Notes: generated from the letters alone by a model not told the origin. A DNA stretch of 64,000 bases from Dendrobium chrysotoxum (GCA_019925795.1 CM034313.1:20138932-20202931); one strand, 5' to 3'; counted from the first letter of the stretch, positions 33,522-44,241 are shown. Numbers and translations are program-made.

Positions 33522-35341
33522 TGGAAGTACAAGATGCGCCAAGAGGGGGGTGAATTGGTATTTTAAAAAATAATTCCTAAACAAGAGTTCTACATTTTTG
33601 TATTTTTAAAGGATAACTCAACGAATAACATGCGGAAGCAAGTACAATGTTCACAACGACGATATTGGTAATTCAATTGTAACTTTCATAATACAAGATT
33701 TAAATTATGATTTTTTACCAAGCAATTTAACGTACTAATTAAGAGCATGAAAAGTAAAGTACAGTAAAATGGAAAAAATACACCAGAGATTTTTATAGTG
33801 GTTCGGTCACTTGACCTACGTCCACTCCCCAGAGTCCTCTACTCCGGGATTTGCACTAGTAAAAGTTGACTCTCCTTTTGCTCCCACAGCAAGGCGGAGA
33901 AGCCTTTACAATACTCACTTTCACCTCCCTTGGTGCGGTGGAATACCAAACGCTATGTCACCCTCCTGTGACGGCAGTGGACCTTCTCCCTTTTCTCCCT
34001 CCTGGAGATGGCAGAGTACCTTAACGATGTTGATCTTGAAGTGACTCTTCCCTCAAGAACTTTACCGAGACTCCCCAAAGCCACAAGAGGAGCAAAGCAT
34101 GCAGCTAGCTTGGAGCCACCGTGTGATCCCCTCACACTACTTCTCCCTCACACTCAAGCTCACCTTCACCTTCCTCTCGCAAGCCCTGGATCTCTCTGAG
34201 GAAAAACTTCTCCTTCACGAATCTCCTTCTTCCCTCAAAGCCTCTCACAACAAGAGGATAGACCAACAGCTCCTTATAAAAAATTTTAAGTTGTTTTTAT
34301 ATCAGGTTTCAGAAAACCCTAAAGATTTCAACTTTTGCATTTCTGTTTGTACAGTACGATATATAATCATACAGTACGATCAGTTCAAGTACAGCTCTGT
34401 CCAGTACGAGCACAGACGAACAGTTATCAAAGTTTATACATATCGTACTGTATGATATATATATCGTACAGGACGATAATGTTAATTCATACTGTTCGTA
34501 AAGGATGATCTGTGGGATGATCCCTGGGATGAAAAAATTCATCTTTGCCAGTCGTCCAGCACTCCACTAGTCGTACAGTATGATTAGTTCATTTCAGAAT
34601 AACGTCCTGTACGATACGAATATCATCCAGGACGAATAGAACAAAAAACCTTGGTTTCGTCTGGTACGATCGAAGGGACTAATGTAATGGTCTCTGTCTA
34701 TCGTACGGTACGATATATCATCGTATAGTACGATCGACATTAAATAAGAAACCAACATTTATTTCCTGATTACGGGAGATAATTTTGGTAAGTATTCAAT
34801 TAATCATTTCGTACGATCATCATCGTACAGTATGATCAGTTCAGGAAATCAAAATTAGAAACTTATCAAACTTATTCTGGCGGCTAGGTTTTTAAATTGA
34901 ATCTTATCGTACAGTACGATAAGGATCATACAGTACGATTAGATTACAAAGTTAATCAATTAAAAAAATAGCCGTTAGCCTGAGTATTATTAATTAATCG
35001 TACAGTATGATTTTAAATCATACAGTATGATATTCTTAAAAAAAATTTTAACATTTAAAATAAATCTCCCCCTATGTGTCTGCATGGTTGCTCCTTTCAC
35101 ATACATGCTTCTGTGGCAGACTCAAGAAAATAAAAATAAAGAAAAAAAAATTACAGACTTTTCAACATTCTATTCTACCCGGTTTGAGTCTCCAGTAACC
35201 TTGAGCAGTGTGCATCTGACCTGAAATATTAGTGCTCATATACAAGGATAAGCATTTATAATCTAAAGGAAGTTCATATGGATTCAGTAAGTATTAGTTG
35301 TCACCATCAAAATTAAGTGCTCGGGATCCTAGATTTCAACA
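33522..35341 (-). mobile_element. Copia 3' LTR (1820 bp)
   Basis: On the plus strand the LTR begins TGGAAGTAC and ends GATTTCAACA, giving TG..CA termini. The TATAGTGGTTCGGTCA / CCTACGTCCACTCC block is at about 33796-33826. Short spurious frames lie at 33811-34455. U3 (34345-35036) is packed with GTAC dyads. The partner is 42440-44241. Confidence 0.93.
34345..35036. promoter_or_regulatory. Dyad cluster in 3' LTR U3, GTACAGTAC type
   Basis: At least fourteen copies or variants of the 15-bp dyad ATCGTACAGTACGAT occur here. Perfect copies include 34906-34920. Variants include ATCATACAGTACGAT, ATCGTACGGTACGAT, ATCGTACTGTATGAT and ATCATCCAGGACGA. They are spaced irregularly by roughly 10-60 bp. 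The place (U3, upstream of the transcribed part) fits a set of transcription-factor sites. Each contains paired GTAC cores, the core bound by plant SBP/SPL proteins; this link is inferred. Confidence 0.7.
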
Positions 35342-35343
35342 AT

Positions 35344-35355
35344 CTCCCCCTTTTT
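35344..35355 (-). promoter_or_regulatory. Copia 3' polypurine tract
   Basis: On the minus strand AAAAAGGGGGAG, then AT, directly precedes the LTR start TGTTGAAATC. It primes plus-strand synthesis. Confidence 0.85.
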
Positions 35356-35597
35356 GATGGTGTCAAATAATATTTTCTGATGGCCACAGTTGTTCTGACT
35401 TCCTTAGCTCCCCCTCAGAAGAATAACTTATTACTTTTTAAATAGGAGGAGAGAAAAAAATTTTATTTTCTTTTTATTATAATATATAGAAAAAAAATAT
35501 AACAAGAGAAAAACATGTAGTGAGAACAGAGAGTAAACATAAACAACTGATATCATTAATAGTAAGAAAAATAAAATAACACAGAACACAGAAACGT

Positions 35598-35609
35598 CTC
35601 CCCCTTTTA
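35598..35609 (-). promoter_or_regulatory. Upstream PPT-like purine tract
   Basis: On the minus strand AAAAGGGGGAGAC follows GGTGCTATT. It lies between the ORF3 stop and the 3' PPT, about 250 bp from the latter. The second copia element keeps the equivalent (29589-29599). Confidence 0.5.
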
Positions 35610-35687
35610 ATAGCACCAAAAAGGGAAGAACAAATAAACAACTAATTTGATAAGAAACTAAAGAAAAATATAAATAACTACAAAAAC

Positions 35688-36806
35688 TCAAAATTCTGGA
35701 TCCTGATCCGGAGGTGGTGGTGGAGGTCGTGGAAACAGTTGGTAGTACTGATGGAGGGACGCAAACTGGTGATCGATGGAGGTAAAGCGCTTCCTAAACC
35801 ATTTCATATCACTATCATATTCCTGATGATGCTGAGCAACGTGGGAATCCAACCTAGTCTCCAATCGATCAAGGCGTTGAATGATATCATCGTGAGGGTA
35901 GTCGGGAGGAGCAAGACCAGGTGGGTGGATTGGTGGTGGTGGAGGGGCGTCAGTAGGAGCAGCAGCCTCTTCGTCATCAAACTCGGGATCGGCGTGAGCG
36001 GCCCCCCGATGGAATAAGATGCGAAAAGAGGCATCTGAGTACAAGATAGGAAGATGATCTGGAGGTAGCGGATAATGAAGTTGTTACTTGGCATCTAAGA
36101 TGTATCCTATGACATGTCCTAAAGCAAGGTTCAGTTTTCAGCGGGCACCGGGATATCGGTATGCAGACAGGGTATGGATATAATCAAAAACCATTTGGGC
36201 TTCATTGAATTTTGTTCCAGATATTATTAGATACGTGACGATAGAAAGCAGTGGAGTAATATGGATGCGGTCGCCAGCTTTGGGTATGATGGACGTGCGA
36301 AGGACATGCTGGATAACGCGGGCATTCTGATTCAGGATTTAGACAAGCGGCAAGTGTTGATTGGATGGGACACCTCTAAGGGTCATATTAACTGATGTCC
36401 AATCATAATCATGTGAGATCATAGATTGGGGATGAGGGCCATCAGTGGACAGCCCAATGTGTGCAGCTATCTCGTTGACGGTGATAACGACATGCTATTT
36501 ACAGACATAGGAAGTGAAAGTGGTGTTCTCTAGGTCGATTTTGACATTGGCAAGAAACTCAAAAAGAAGTTTGGAGTGGAAAGGAAATGCTAGAGTCAAC
36601 AGGAATTGAAGGGTGGTGGAGGCAAAAAGGTTCATCACCTCAAAAGTCAGAGCGGCTTGATTCAGCATTCGAGATGGAGTGATTTTGGCTTCTTTGAGTT
36701 TATTGTATGCTTTCTCGTCTGTAGGGGAGAGAAAGCGATCGTCGAATCAGCGAGAGGAGGAAGAGCTCCCGACGATCATTCGGCCGCGCTTACTTGCACC
36801 AGACAT
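35688..36806 (-). pseudogene. Copia ORF3 (plant-transposon/envelope-like)
   Basis: One minus-strand frame of 372 codons runs from the ATG at 36806 (MSGASKRGRMIVGS) to the stop at 35688. Five in-frame stops break it (first at 36749-36747). Each is a TGA, TAG or TAA that one C-to-T step could create. No frameshift was needed to read it. The N-terminal half contains LKEAKITPSRMLNQAALTFE, TTLQFLLTLAFPFHSKLL, ITVNEIAAHIGLS and SIIPKAGDRIHITPLL, similar in style to the putative plant transposon protein domain. The C-terminal part (open from 36044) has a proline-rich linker (PPPPPIHPPG), a coiled-coil-like segment (IIQRLDRLETRLDSHVAQHH) and a PPPPPP tail. No signal peptide is clear. The function is unknown. 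Confidence 0.82.
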
Positions 36807-36904
36807 GGTTGAAGAAGGGATTTGAGAAAGGGAGGAAATTTGGAGTGAGTGAGAGTGAGTGAGTACAGTCAAAGATTCCCTCCATTTTATAGAATTTATG
36901 AACT

Positions 36905-37340
36905 ATCGTACAGTACGATTGAGGATCGTACAGTACGATAGGTGTAATAATGTCGTCTAGACGACCGTTCAAAAAAGTGAGTCAAATCATACAGTACGAT
37001 CAGAATCGTACTGTACGAACGTGAGTGTGAGGCGTTCATCCAGAGAAGTCATCTGAACGACCTTTGACAAAAAGAATCGTACAGTACAAACAGGTGTTTG
37101 TACAGAACGAAATGCAATACTGTTCGTACTGGCTGAGTTTAAATTCGTCCTAATCCATTTGACATGTGGATCGTACCGTACGATGTGTAGTTCATACAGT
37201 ACGATGGCCAATAATGTATATCGTACGGTACGAGTGGTGAGTCGTACAGTACGATAGGTGTAAGACATGAAAGATCTGGATCGTGAATGGGAGTGGACGG
37301 CTGAGATTTGAGTGATTTTAATATTATCGTACAGTACGAT
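36905..37340. promoter_or_regulatory. Internal dyad cluster upstream of ORF3
   Basis: About ten GTAC dyads lie between the RNase H stop (37506) and the ORF3 start (36806). Perfect ATCGTACAGTACGAT copies are at 36905-36919, 36925-36939 and 37326-37340. They are the same dyads as in the LTR U3, although the surrounding sequence is not LTR. This placement would suit an internal promoter or enhancer, or an RNA structure, for expressing ORF3. That role is inferred. Confidence 0.65.
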
Positions 37341-37384
37341 TTTCAGAGAAATTCAAGGTTTGTCATCAGCAAGGTAAGAGGATC

Positions 37385-37510
37385 AGGAAACCATTTTTTT
37401 CATTTTTTTTTATTTTTTTTTATTTTGTTTTTTATTTTATTTTTTTGTTTTTAAACAAACCAATCATAACAAACACACAAATTTTTTTGTTTTTGTTTTT
37501 TTTTTTTAGG
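37385..37510. repeat. T-rich low-complexity tract
   Basis: Poly-T runs broken by A and G (TTTTATTTTTTTTTATTTTG style) lie just downstream of the RNase H reading frame. On the coding (minus) strand this is an A-rich stretch. Confidence 0.7.
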
Positions 37511-37862
37511 CTTGAATGTCTATGACACCTAATTTTGTTCTTAAGGTGCTAAATGTGTCATAATCTAATAGTTTTGTGAAAATGTCAGTCAATTGATCTT
37601 CAGTAGCAACGTGGTGCAGTTCAATATCTCCTTTGGCTACGTGATCTCTGATGAAATGATGTCTAATGTCTATATATTTTGTTCGTGAATGTTGAATTAG
37701 ATTTTTGGATATGCAAATAGCACTAGTGTTGTCACACATGATTGGAATGGTTCCTATAGGTAGTCCTAGATCTAACAGTTGTTGTTTTAACCACAAAACT
37801 TGTGCAACACAGCTACCTATCGCTATATATTCTCCTTCGGCTGTTGATAGGGCTACCGAATT
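37506..37862 (-). pseudogene. Copia RNase H
   Basis: This continues the pol frame after an in-frame TAG (37863-37865) that follows SWSSRK. NSVALSTAEGEYIA, then WLKQQLLDLGLPIG, IMCDNTSAICISKN, the HSRTKYIDIRHHFIRD block and ATEDQLTDIFTKLL are the usual copia RNase H landmarks, including the STAE Glu and the CDN Asp. RNase H removes RNA from the RNA:DNA hybrid. It ends at the stop 37506-37508. Confidence 0.9.
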
Positions 37863-38618
37863 CTATTTTCTACTGGACCATGAAACTAATGAATGTCCAA
37901 TGAATTGACAAGTACCAGAAGTACTTTTTCTATCTACCCTATATCCTGCAAAGTCTGAATCTAAGTACCCTAAGATTTCAAAAGTAGTGATGTGTCTAGG
38001 ATACCAAATTCCTAAGTTCGGGGTGCCTAGTAGATATCTAAGAATTCTTTTGACAGCAGTCATGTGAGATTCATTCGGGTCAGCTTGAAAGCGGGCACAG
38101 AGATACACACTAAACATTATGTCTGGTCTACTGGCAGTCAAGTAGAGAAGCGATCCAATTATTCCCATATACCTCTTTTGATCTACAGACTTCCCACTGG
38201 GATCTTTATCCAATTGAATGTTAGAGCTCATGGGTGTATTCATAGCCTTAACATTGTCCATTTCATATTTTTTCAAAATATCATTTTTGTACTTAGATTG
38301 GCTAAGGAACGTTCCACCTTCCATTTGTTTTACACTAAATCCAAGGAAGTAACTAAGTTCTCCCATCATACTCATTTCAAACTCATCACTCATTATTTTT
38401 GAAAATTCATTACATAAGCTTTTCTCCGTCGATCCGAACAAGATGTCATCTACATAAATCTGAACAATAAGTACCTCAACTCCTACCTTCTTCAAGAATA
38501 AGGTGGTGTCCACACTACCCTTAACAAAGCCTCTATCTAGTAGGAACGTACTAAGTCTTTCATACCAGGCTCTAGGTGCTTGTTTTAACCCGTATAGTGC
38601 CTTTTTTAGTTTGAACAT
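37863..38618 (-). pseudogene. Copia reverse transcriptase, C-terminal part
   Basis: 251 codons are open. MFKLKKALYGLKQAPRAWYE is followed by IYVDDILFGS, with the catalytic YVDD near residue 55. SYFLGFSVKQ, KRYMGIIGSLLYLTASRPDI and VKRILRYLLGTPNLG lead to the RNase H start (DSDFAGYRVDRKSTSG). The upstream part lies in another frame (single-base shift near 38620-38635), and the frame ends in a premature TAG before RNase H. RT copies the element's RNA into DNA. Confidence 0.92.
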
Positions 38619-38624
38619 GTGGTT

Positions 38625-39112
38625 TGGAATTGTGAGTTTTCAAACCCCGGAGGTTGCTCCACATAAACATCTTCCTTGATTACCCCATTCAGGAAAGCAC
38701 TCTTGACATCCATTTGATACAGCTTAAAATCCCTAAAACAAGCAAAGGCTAACAGTACCTTGATGGTTTCTAGTCTAGCTACCGGAGCAAAGTTTTCTCC
38801 AAAATCTATTCCTTCAATTTGGTTATACCCCTTTGCTAATAACCTAGCCTAGTTTCTCAGTACTATTCCAGAGTGATTCATCTTATTTTTAAAGACCCAT
38901 TTAGTTCCAACCACACTTTATTCTTTAGGTCTTTTGACTAATTCCCATACATCATTCCTAATGAATTGGTTCAACTCTTCTTGCATTGCTAGGATCCAAA
39001 ATTCATCTCCTAAGGCTTGATCTATATTCGTGGGTTTAATCATAGATATGAATGCAGAATGACTAACCTCTTTCCTAAGTCCATGCCTAGTTTTTACCCC
39101 TTCTGATGGGTC
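38625..39112 (-). pseudogene. Copia reverse transcriptase, N-terminal part
   Basis: The integrase frame continues here with several nonsense codons. GDEFWILAMQEELNQFIRND is followed by WELVKRPKE, a stop, then VGTKWVFKNKMNHSG, a stop, and ARLLAKGYNQIEGIDFGE. FAPVARLETIKVLLAFA and LYQMDVKSAFLNGVIKEDVY contain the first catalytic Asp. The stops look like single C-to-T or comparable changes. A frameshift near 38620-38635 separates it from the MFKLKKALYG block. Confidence 0.85.
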
Positions 39113-39997
39113 TCATAAGATCAGTTCTCTAGGATGATTAGAGGAAAATTTCCAATCTCTAGGCAGATGTTCCTGAGGTTCCGCTCTAGTCTCTATGGTA
39201 ATGGTTTCTACTCCCCGTATAATCTCAATTTCTTCTTCTTCATGATTAGATTCAGAAGTCTTATTGGATTCATCAAATACCACATGGGTGGACTCTTCTA
39301 CTACTAGGGTTCTCTTATTGAATATTCTATAGGCTTTACCTACAGATGAGTAGCCTAGGAAAACCCCTTCATCAGATTTAGGATCGAACTTTCCTAAGGG
39401 TGACTTGCCATTGATTAGGATGAAGCATTTGCAACCAAAAATGTGTAAGTGGGAAAGATTGGGTGTCCTACCCTTAAGCAACTCATAGGGCATCTTATTA
39501 AGTTTGGATCTAACATTTACCCTATTTAACACATAGCACGCGGTATTCACTACTTCTGCCCAAAAATATATAGAAAGAGTGTATTCAGCTAACATAGCCC
39601 TAGCAGCTTCAACTAAAGTTCTATTCTTTCTTTCTGCTATTCCATTTTGCTGAGGAGTTCTAGGAGCAGAGAAATTATGTTCTATTCCAACATCTTTACA
39701 AAAATATTCAAATTTATCATTCTCAAATTCTCCACCGTGATCACTATGAATTATTGAAATTACACATCCTAATTTCCTTTGAATCCAAGTGGAGAAAATT
39801 CTAAACTCTTCAAATGACTCACTCTTATGAGCTAGGAATTTCACCCAAGTAAACCTAGAGTAGTCATCCACTATTACAAACCCATACAACTTCCCTCCTA
39901 GGCTGGCTGTACTAACAGGTACGAACAGGTCCATGTGGAGAGTTTCTAGTGGCCTAGTGGTGTTGATATCCTTGATTGCATGAAATGAAGATTTAAC
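39113..39997 (-). pseudogene. Copia integrase
   Basis: After the TAA at 39998-40000 the same frame goes on with VKSSFHAIKD. MDLFVPVSTASLGGKLYGF starts at 39934. Core motifs are VIVDDYSRFTWVKF, HSDHGGEFEND and FSAPRTPQQNGIAERKNRT, which hold the D, D and E catalytic residues. FLGYSSVGKAYRIFNKRT marks the C-terminal part. The frame ends in a TGA (39113-39115), probably a former CGA. Integrase inserts the cDNA and makes the 5-bp duplication seen at the ends. Confidence 0.92.
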
Positions 39998-40519
39998 TTA
40001 TTTTCCTAATTGGCAGGCATCACAAAGATAATCCTTAGTAAAGTCTAACTTTGGTATGCCTCTAACTAAGTCTTTCTGAGTGATGTTCCTAAGTGTTTTC
40101 ATACTAGCATGGCATAGTCTACTATGCCATAACCAAGAGTCATCAGCTATTATTTTCAGGCACAAAGAGTTTGAGTTTTCAATGCAGTTTAAATCTAACA
40201 TGTAAACATTGTTTATGCATTTTCCTTCTAACACAAGTGTATCATTTAAGCTAATCATGCATTTATTAGAAAGAAATTTTATGTCAAAGCCCTTGTCACA
40301 TAGTTGACTTATACTTAAAAGATTATGCTTTAAACCATCAACTAAAAGTACATTCTTAATAATCAAATTCTTAGTATTTCCAATGATACCTGAGCCCACC
40401 ACTTTTTTAGTGGTGTTGTCTCCCAAAGTTACCTTGCCTCCTGACCTGGCCTCCAGTGTCACGAACCGCTTCATGTCTCCAGTCATGTGTCTCGAGCAGC
40501 CACTGTCCAGGTACCACAT
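39998..40519 (-). pseudogene. Copia protease and GAG-pre-integrase region
   Basis: MWYLDSGCSRHMTGD at the start is the copia aspartic protease active site (DSGCSRHM). The GAG-pre-integrase zinc region follows (LWHSRLCHASMKTLRNITQK, with H..H, and DYLCDACQLGK with C..C). The frame stops at TAA just after QLGK, where related elements continue with a Gln. Protease cuts the Gag-Pol polyprotein. Upstream, the link to gag is disturbed by stops between 40520 and 40564. Confidence 0.9.
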
Positions 40520-40561
40520 GCTCTCACTAGGTCTTTTATGAGAGCATTCCTATAATGTCAA

Positions 40562-41195
40562 TCACAGGTTAGCTTTGGGAACCCAAGTGAGTTTGGGTTC
40601 CACTTTATGCTTACATGAATGAAATGTATGCATGTTATGCTGTGATGAATGCGATTTAGGTCTCCACACTAGATGTGTCCTATGGTGAATTGTGCATGTA
40701 CGGGCTATGTGACCTAGCATGTCACAAGAATAACATCTAACACTGGAAAATGGGTTCACTAATCTACGAGGGTGGTAGTGCCTATTTCTGGGTTTGGATG
40801 ATGCATGCCGTGCAGGTTTTGAATGAGATGGTTCACATGGTGGAGGCTGAAAAAACTCAGCAAACGTGGGAGGTGTTTTATTATTTTCGAATGCATGAAG
40901 TTTTTCATTTAAAAAATTATTCTCCTGGTTAAGGTTTGCATATTCAAATCTCAATGTATGCTCACTACTACTTAGTTCCCCTGCTAGTTCTTCTTGTTCC
41001 TTAAATGCATTTTCTAGTTCAACATGTGATGATTTCAAGGTATCGTGTGCAGTGGTTAACTCAATATGCTTCTTGTTTAATGCATCATATTCATCAAGCA
41101 AAGACATATGATCTTTATCTAAATCAGACAAATTCTTAACTACACTAGCGTGCTCCTTTTGTAAAGTACTAAACTCAGTGTTAAGACTAACATGC
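40562..41195 (-). pseudogene. Copia gag-pol linker with second zinc knuckle
   Basis: The frame is shifted from gag at a run of six A (41196-41201, T on the plus strand). It includes a coiled-coil-like stretch (SLLDEYDALNKKHIELTTAH, then further heptad-like sequence), a proline-rich segment and CYSCDMLGHIARTC, a complete CCHC zinc knuckle near residue 133 of the open piece 41131-40562. It ends WVPKANL then TGA. A second knuckle and long coiled-coil are features of SIRE-like Gag. Confidence 0.85.
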
Positions 41196-42380
41196 TTTTT
41201 TCTTTAACTTTCTATACGAGTCATGGATTTTTTCAGAAATAATAAGCAGTTCATCGTAAGACAGTTGACACACCTCATCTTGATCTGATTGATCAAGATT
41301 ATCATTAGTCATAATACATATATTCATTAACTCCTCCTCTGCTTCTTCTTCCGATGATTCTGAGGCAGAGTCGGGCCAAAATACTTTTTGTGTCTTAAAT
41401 TTGCCCTTCTTGAACTTTGATCTTTCCTCACCCTTTTCCTTGGTTTGATGAGTCTTGATATTGGGGCAATCAGCTCGGAGATGATCGGGTTTCCTGCACT
41501 CAAAGCAAATTGTGTCAGATGCAACTTTAGTATGCTTTGAGCTTTTACCTTTGTTCCAATTGCTTTGATGACGGCGCTGCTTTCTTTTCAGAAAATTTTT
41601 GAACTGACGAGTCATCAAGGCAATGTCGTCATCTTCCTCCACTGCTGAGCTCTCACTTTCAGAATTGTTTTCTTTTAAAGCCACCGTTCGCTCCTTCTTC
41701 TTTTCACCTGCATCACTTTGTCGTTGACTCACTCCTTGCTCATAGGCAATGAGTGACCCAAGTAAATTATCAATAGAATAAACGTTCAGGTCTTTTGACT
41801 CAGTTATTGCAGTGATTTTAGCATCATACGAGCTAGGCAAACATCGCAGTATTTTATTTACTTTTTTTGAGTTAGACAACTCTCTCCCTAAAGCATGCAG
41901 AGATGTTACAATCTGGGTGAATCGAGTGTACATGTCAGATATAGTTTCACTAGGTTTCATGCGGAATAGTTCGTAATCATGTAGCAGTATGTTCAACCTA
42001 GATTGTTTGACCTCACTAGTTCCTTCATACGTGATACACAGTTTGTCCCAAATTTGCTTACCAGTAGTACAAGTTGATACTCGCATATAGTCTTCTGATT
42101 TTAATGCGCAAAAGAAACAATTTAGACATTTAACACTTAACTGTGCAAGTTCTCTATCCTCAATACTCCATTCATTAAATGATATTTCAGTTTTAATTTC
42201 ATTTAACATACGAAACAGTGCAGAATAACCTTCTTGGACCAACATCCACATGCGATAGTCTAGAGACTGTAAAAATATAGACATGCATATTTTCCAGAAA
42301 TCAAACGGTATATTATCAAATAAAGGTGGATGGGTTATAAAATAACCCTCCGCAGTGTTACGGTTACCAAATTGAGCCAT
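41187..42380 (-). pseudogene. Copia gag (UBN2-type with CCHC knuckle)
   Basis: The ATG at 42380, about 40 bp after the PBS, gives 397 open codons (MAQFGNRNTAEGYFITHPPL). The capsid region (FDFWKICMSIFLQSLDYRMW, IWDKLCITYEG, KQSRLNILLHDYELF, LRCLPSSYDAKITAI) is that of copia UBN2 proteins. A basic stretch precedes the knuckle CFECRKPDHLRADC. An acidic tail (SESSEEEAEEE) follows, and the frame ends early at a shift in an A run. Gag forms the virus-like particle. This is the least damaged gene of the element. Confidence 0.92.
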
Positions 42381-42421
42381 GGATCTTACGTTTCTAGGTT
42401 TTCTAAAACACTATTTTGAAA

Positions 42422-42437
42422 CCCCGCTCTGATACCA
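42422..42437 (-). promoter_or_regulatory. Copia primer binding site
   Basis: On the minus strand TGGTATCAGAGCGGGG begins two bases (AG) after the 5' LTR end. It matches the complement of the initiator-Met tRNA 3' end, the common primer of plant copia elements. Confidence 0.9.
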
Positions 42438-42439
42438 CT

Positions 42440-44241
42440 TGGAAGTACGAGATGCGCCAAGAGGGGGGGTGAATTGGTATTTTAAAAAATCAATCCTAAA
42501 CAAGAGTTTTATTTTTTTTGTATTTTTTAAAGGATAACTCAACGAATAACGTGCGGAAGCAAGTACAACATTTATAACGACGATATTGGTAATTCAATTG
42601 TAACTTTCACAATACAAGATTTAAATTATGATTTTTCACTAAGCAATTTAACGTACTAATTAAGAGCATGAAAAGTAAAGTACGCTAAAATGGAAAAAAC
42701 ACACCAAATATTTTTATAGTGGTTCGGTCACTTGACCTACGTCCACTCCCTAGAGTCCTCTACTCCGGGATTTGCACTAGTAAAAGTTGACTCTCCTTTT
42801 GCTCCCACAGCAAGGTGGAGAAGCCTTTACAATACTCACTTTCACCTCCCATGGTGCGGTGGAATACCAAACGCTATGTCACCCTCCTGGTGATAGCAAC
42901 GGATCTTCTCCTTTTTCTCCCTCCTGGAGATGGCAGAGTACCTTGACGATGTTGATCTTGAAGTGACTCTTCCCTCGAGAACTTTCCCGAGACTCCCCAA
43001 AGCCACAAGAGGAGTAAATCATGCAGCTAGCTTGGAGCCACCGTGTGATCCCATCACACTACTTCTCCCTCACTCTCAAGCTCACCTTCACCTTCCTCTC
43101 GCAAGCCCTGGATCTCTCCGAGGAAAAACTTCTCATTCACGAATCTCCTTCTTCCCTCAAAGCCTCTCACAGCAAGAGGATAGACCAATAACTCCTTATA
43201 AAAAATTTTAAGTTATTTTTATATCAGGCTTCAGAAAACCCTAAAGATTTCAACTTTTGCGTTTCTGTTAGTACAGTACGATATATAATCGTACAGTACG
43301 ATCAGTTCAAGTACAGCTCCGTCCAGTACGAGCACAAACGAACAGTTATCGAAGTTTATACATATCGTACTGTACGATATGTATATCGTTCATGACGATA
43401 ATGTTGATTCGTACTGTTGTACAGGACGATCTATGGGACGATCCCTGGGATGAAAAAATTCATCTCTGCCAGTCGTCCAGCACTCCACTAGTCGTACAGT
43501 ATGATTAGTTCATTTCAGGATAACGTCCTGTACGATACGAATATCGTCCAGGACGAACAGAACAAAAAACCTTGGTTTCGTCTGGTACGATCGAACGGAC
43601 GAATGTAATCATCTCTGTCTATCGTACGGTATGATATATCATCGTACAGTACGATCGACATTAAATAAGAAACCAACATTTTTTTCCTGATTACGGGAGA
43701 TAATTTTGGTAAGTATTCAATTAATCGTACCGTACGATCATCATCATACAGTACGATCAGTTCAGGAAATCAAAATTAGGAACTTACCAAACTTATTCTG
43801 GTGGCTAGGTTTTTCAATTGAATCTTATCGTACAATACGATAAGGATCGTACAGTACGATTAGATTACAAAGTTAATCATCTGAAAAATAGCCGTTAGCC
43901 TGAGTATTATTAATTAATCGTACAGTACGATATTCTTAAAATAAATTTTAACATTTAAAACAAATCTCCCCCTGTGTGTGTGTATAGTTGCTCCTTTCAC
44001 ATACATGCTTCTATGGCAGACTCAAGAAATTAAAAATAAAGAAATAAAAATTACAAACTTTTCAACATCCTATTCTACCCGGTTTAAGTCTCCAGTAACC
44101 TTGAGCAGTGTGCATCTGACCTGAAATGTTAGTGCTCATATACCAGGATAAGCATTTGTAATCTAAAGGAAGTCCATATGGATTCAGCAAGTATTAGTTG
44201 TCACCATCAAAATTAAGTGCTCGGGATCCTGGATTTCAACA
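42440..44241 (-). mobile_element. Copia 5' LTR (1802 bp)
   Basis: It has the same ends (TGGAAGTAC...TTTCAACA on the plus strand) and landmarks as the 3' LTR at 33522-35341. Differences are mostly single changes, many at CG sites (for example CGTACAGTACG versus CATACAGTACG), plus a few short gaps. Frames at 42930-43211 and nearby are LTR by-products. Confidence 0.93.
43270..43935. promoter_or_regulatory. Dyad cluster in 5' LTR U3, GTACAGTAC type
   Basis: This is the same array as at 34345-35036. A perfect dyad is at 43846-43860. In several sites one LTR has the perfect dyad where the other has a CG-to-TG or CG-to-CA change, so the ancestral array was more regular than either copy. Confidence 0.7.

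Larger units (their letters stand above)
33522..44241 (-). mobile_element. Complete SIRE-like Ty1/copia retrotransposon
   Basis: This is a 10,720-bp element on the minus strand: 5' LTR 42440-44241, PBS, gag, protease, integrase, RT, RNase H, a dyad-rich spacer, ORF3 (36806-35688), polypurine tract and 3' LTR 33522-35341. Target duplications of CAAAA flank it. The order integrase before RT marks Ty1/copia. Long LTRs and a third ORF suggest the SIRE (Maximus) lineage. The LTR pair is clearly similar, with scattered differences that are often C/T or G/A. Pol and ORF3 carry several stops that look like C-to-T changes, so the element is dead and shows methylation-type decay. Confidence 0.93.

Noticed and set aside
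33811..34542. Serine/proline-rich frames near 34000 and 43000
   Set aside because: Both LTRs of the copia element carry nearly the same frames, on both strands, so they are LTR by-products.
34345..35036. Short palindromes at intervals, looking like a CRISPR array
   Set aside because: Spacing is irregular, the dyads vary, no cas genes are present, and the array lies in the U3 of a plant copia LTR and is repeated in its partner LTR.
40750..40932. Plus-strand frame within the copia element
   Set aside because: It is a shadow of the gag linker on the other strand.
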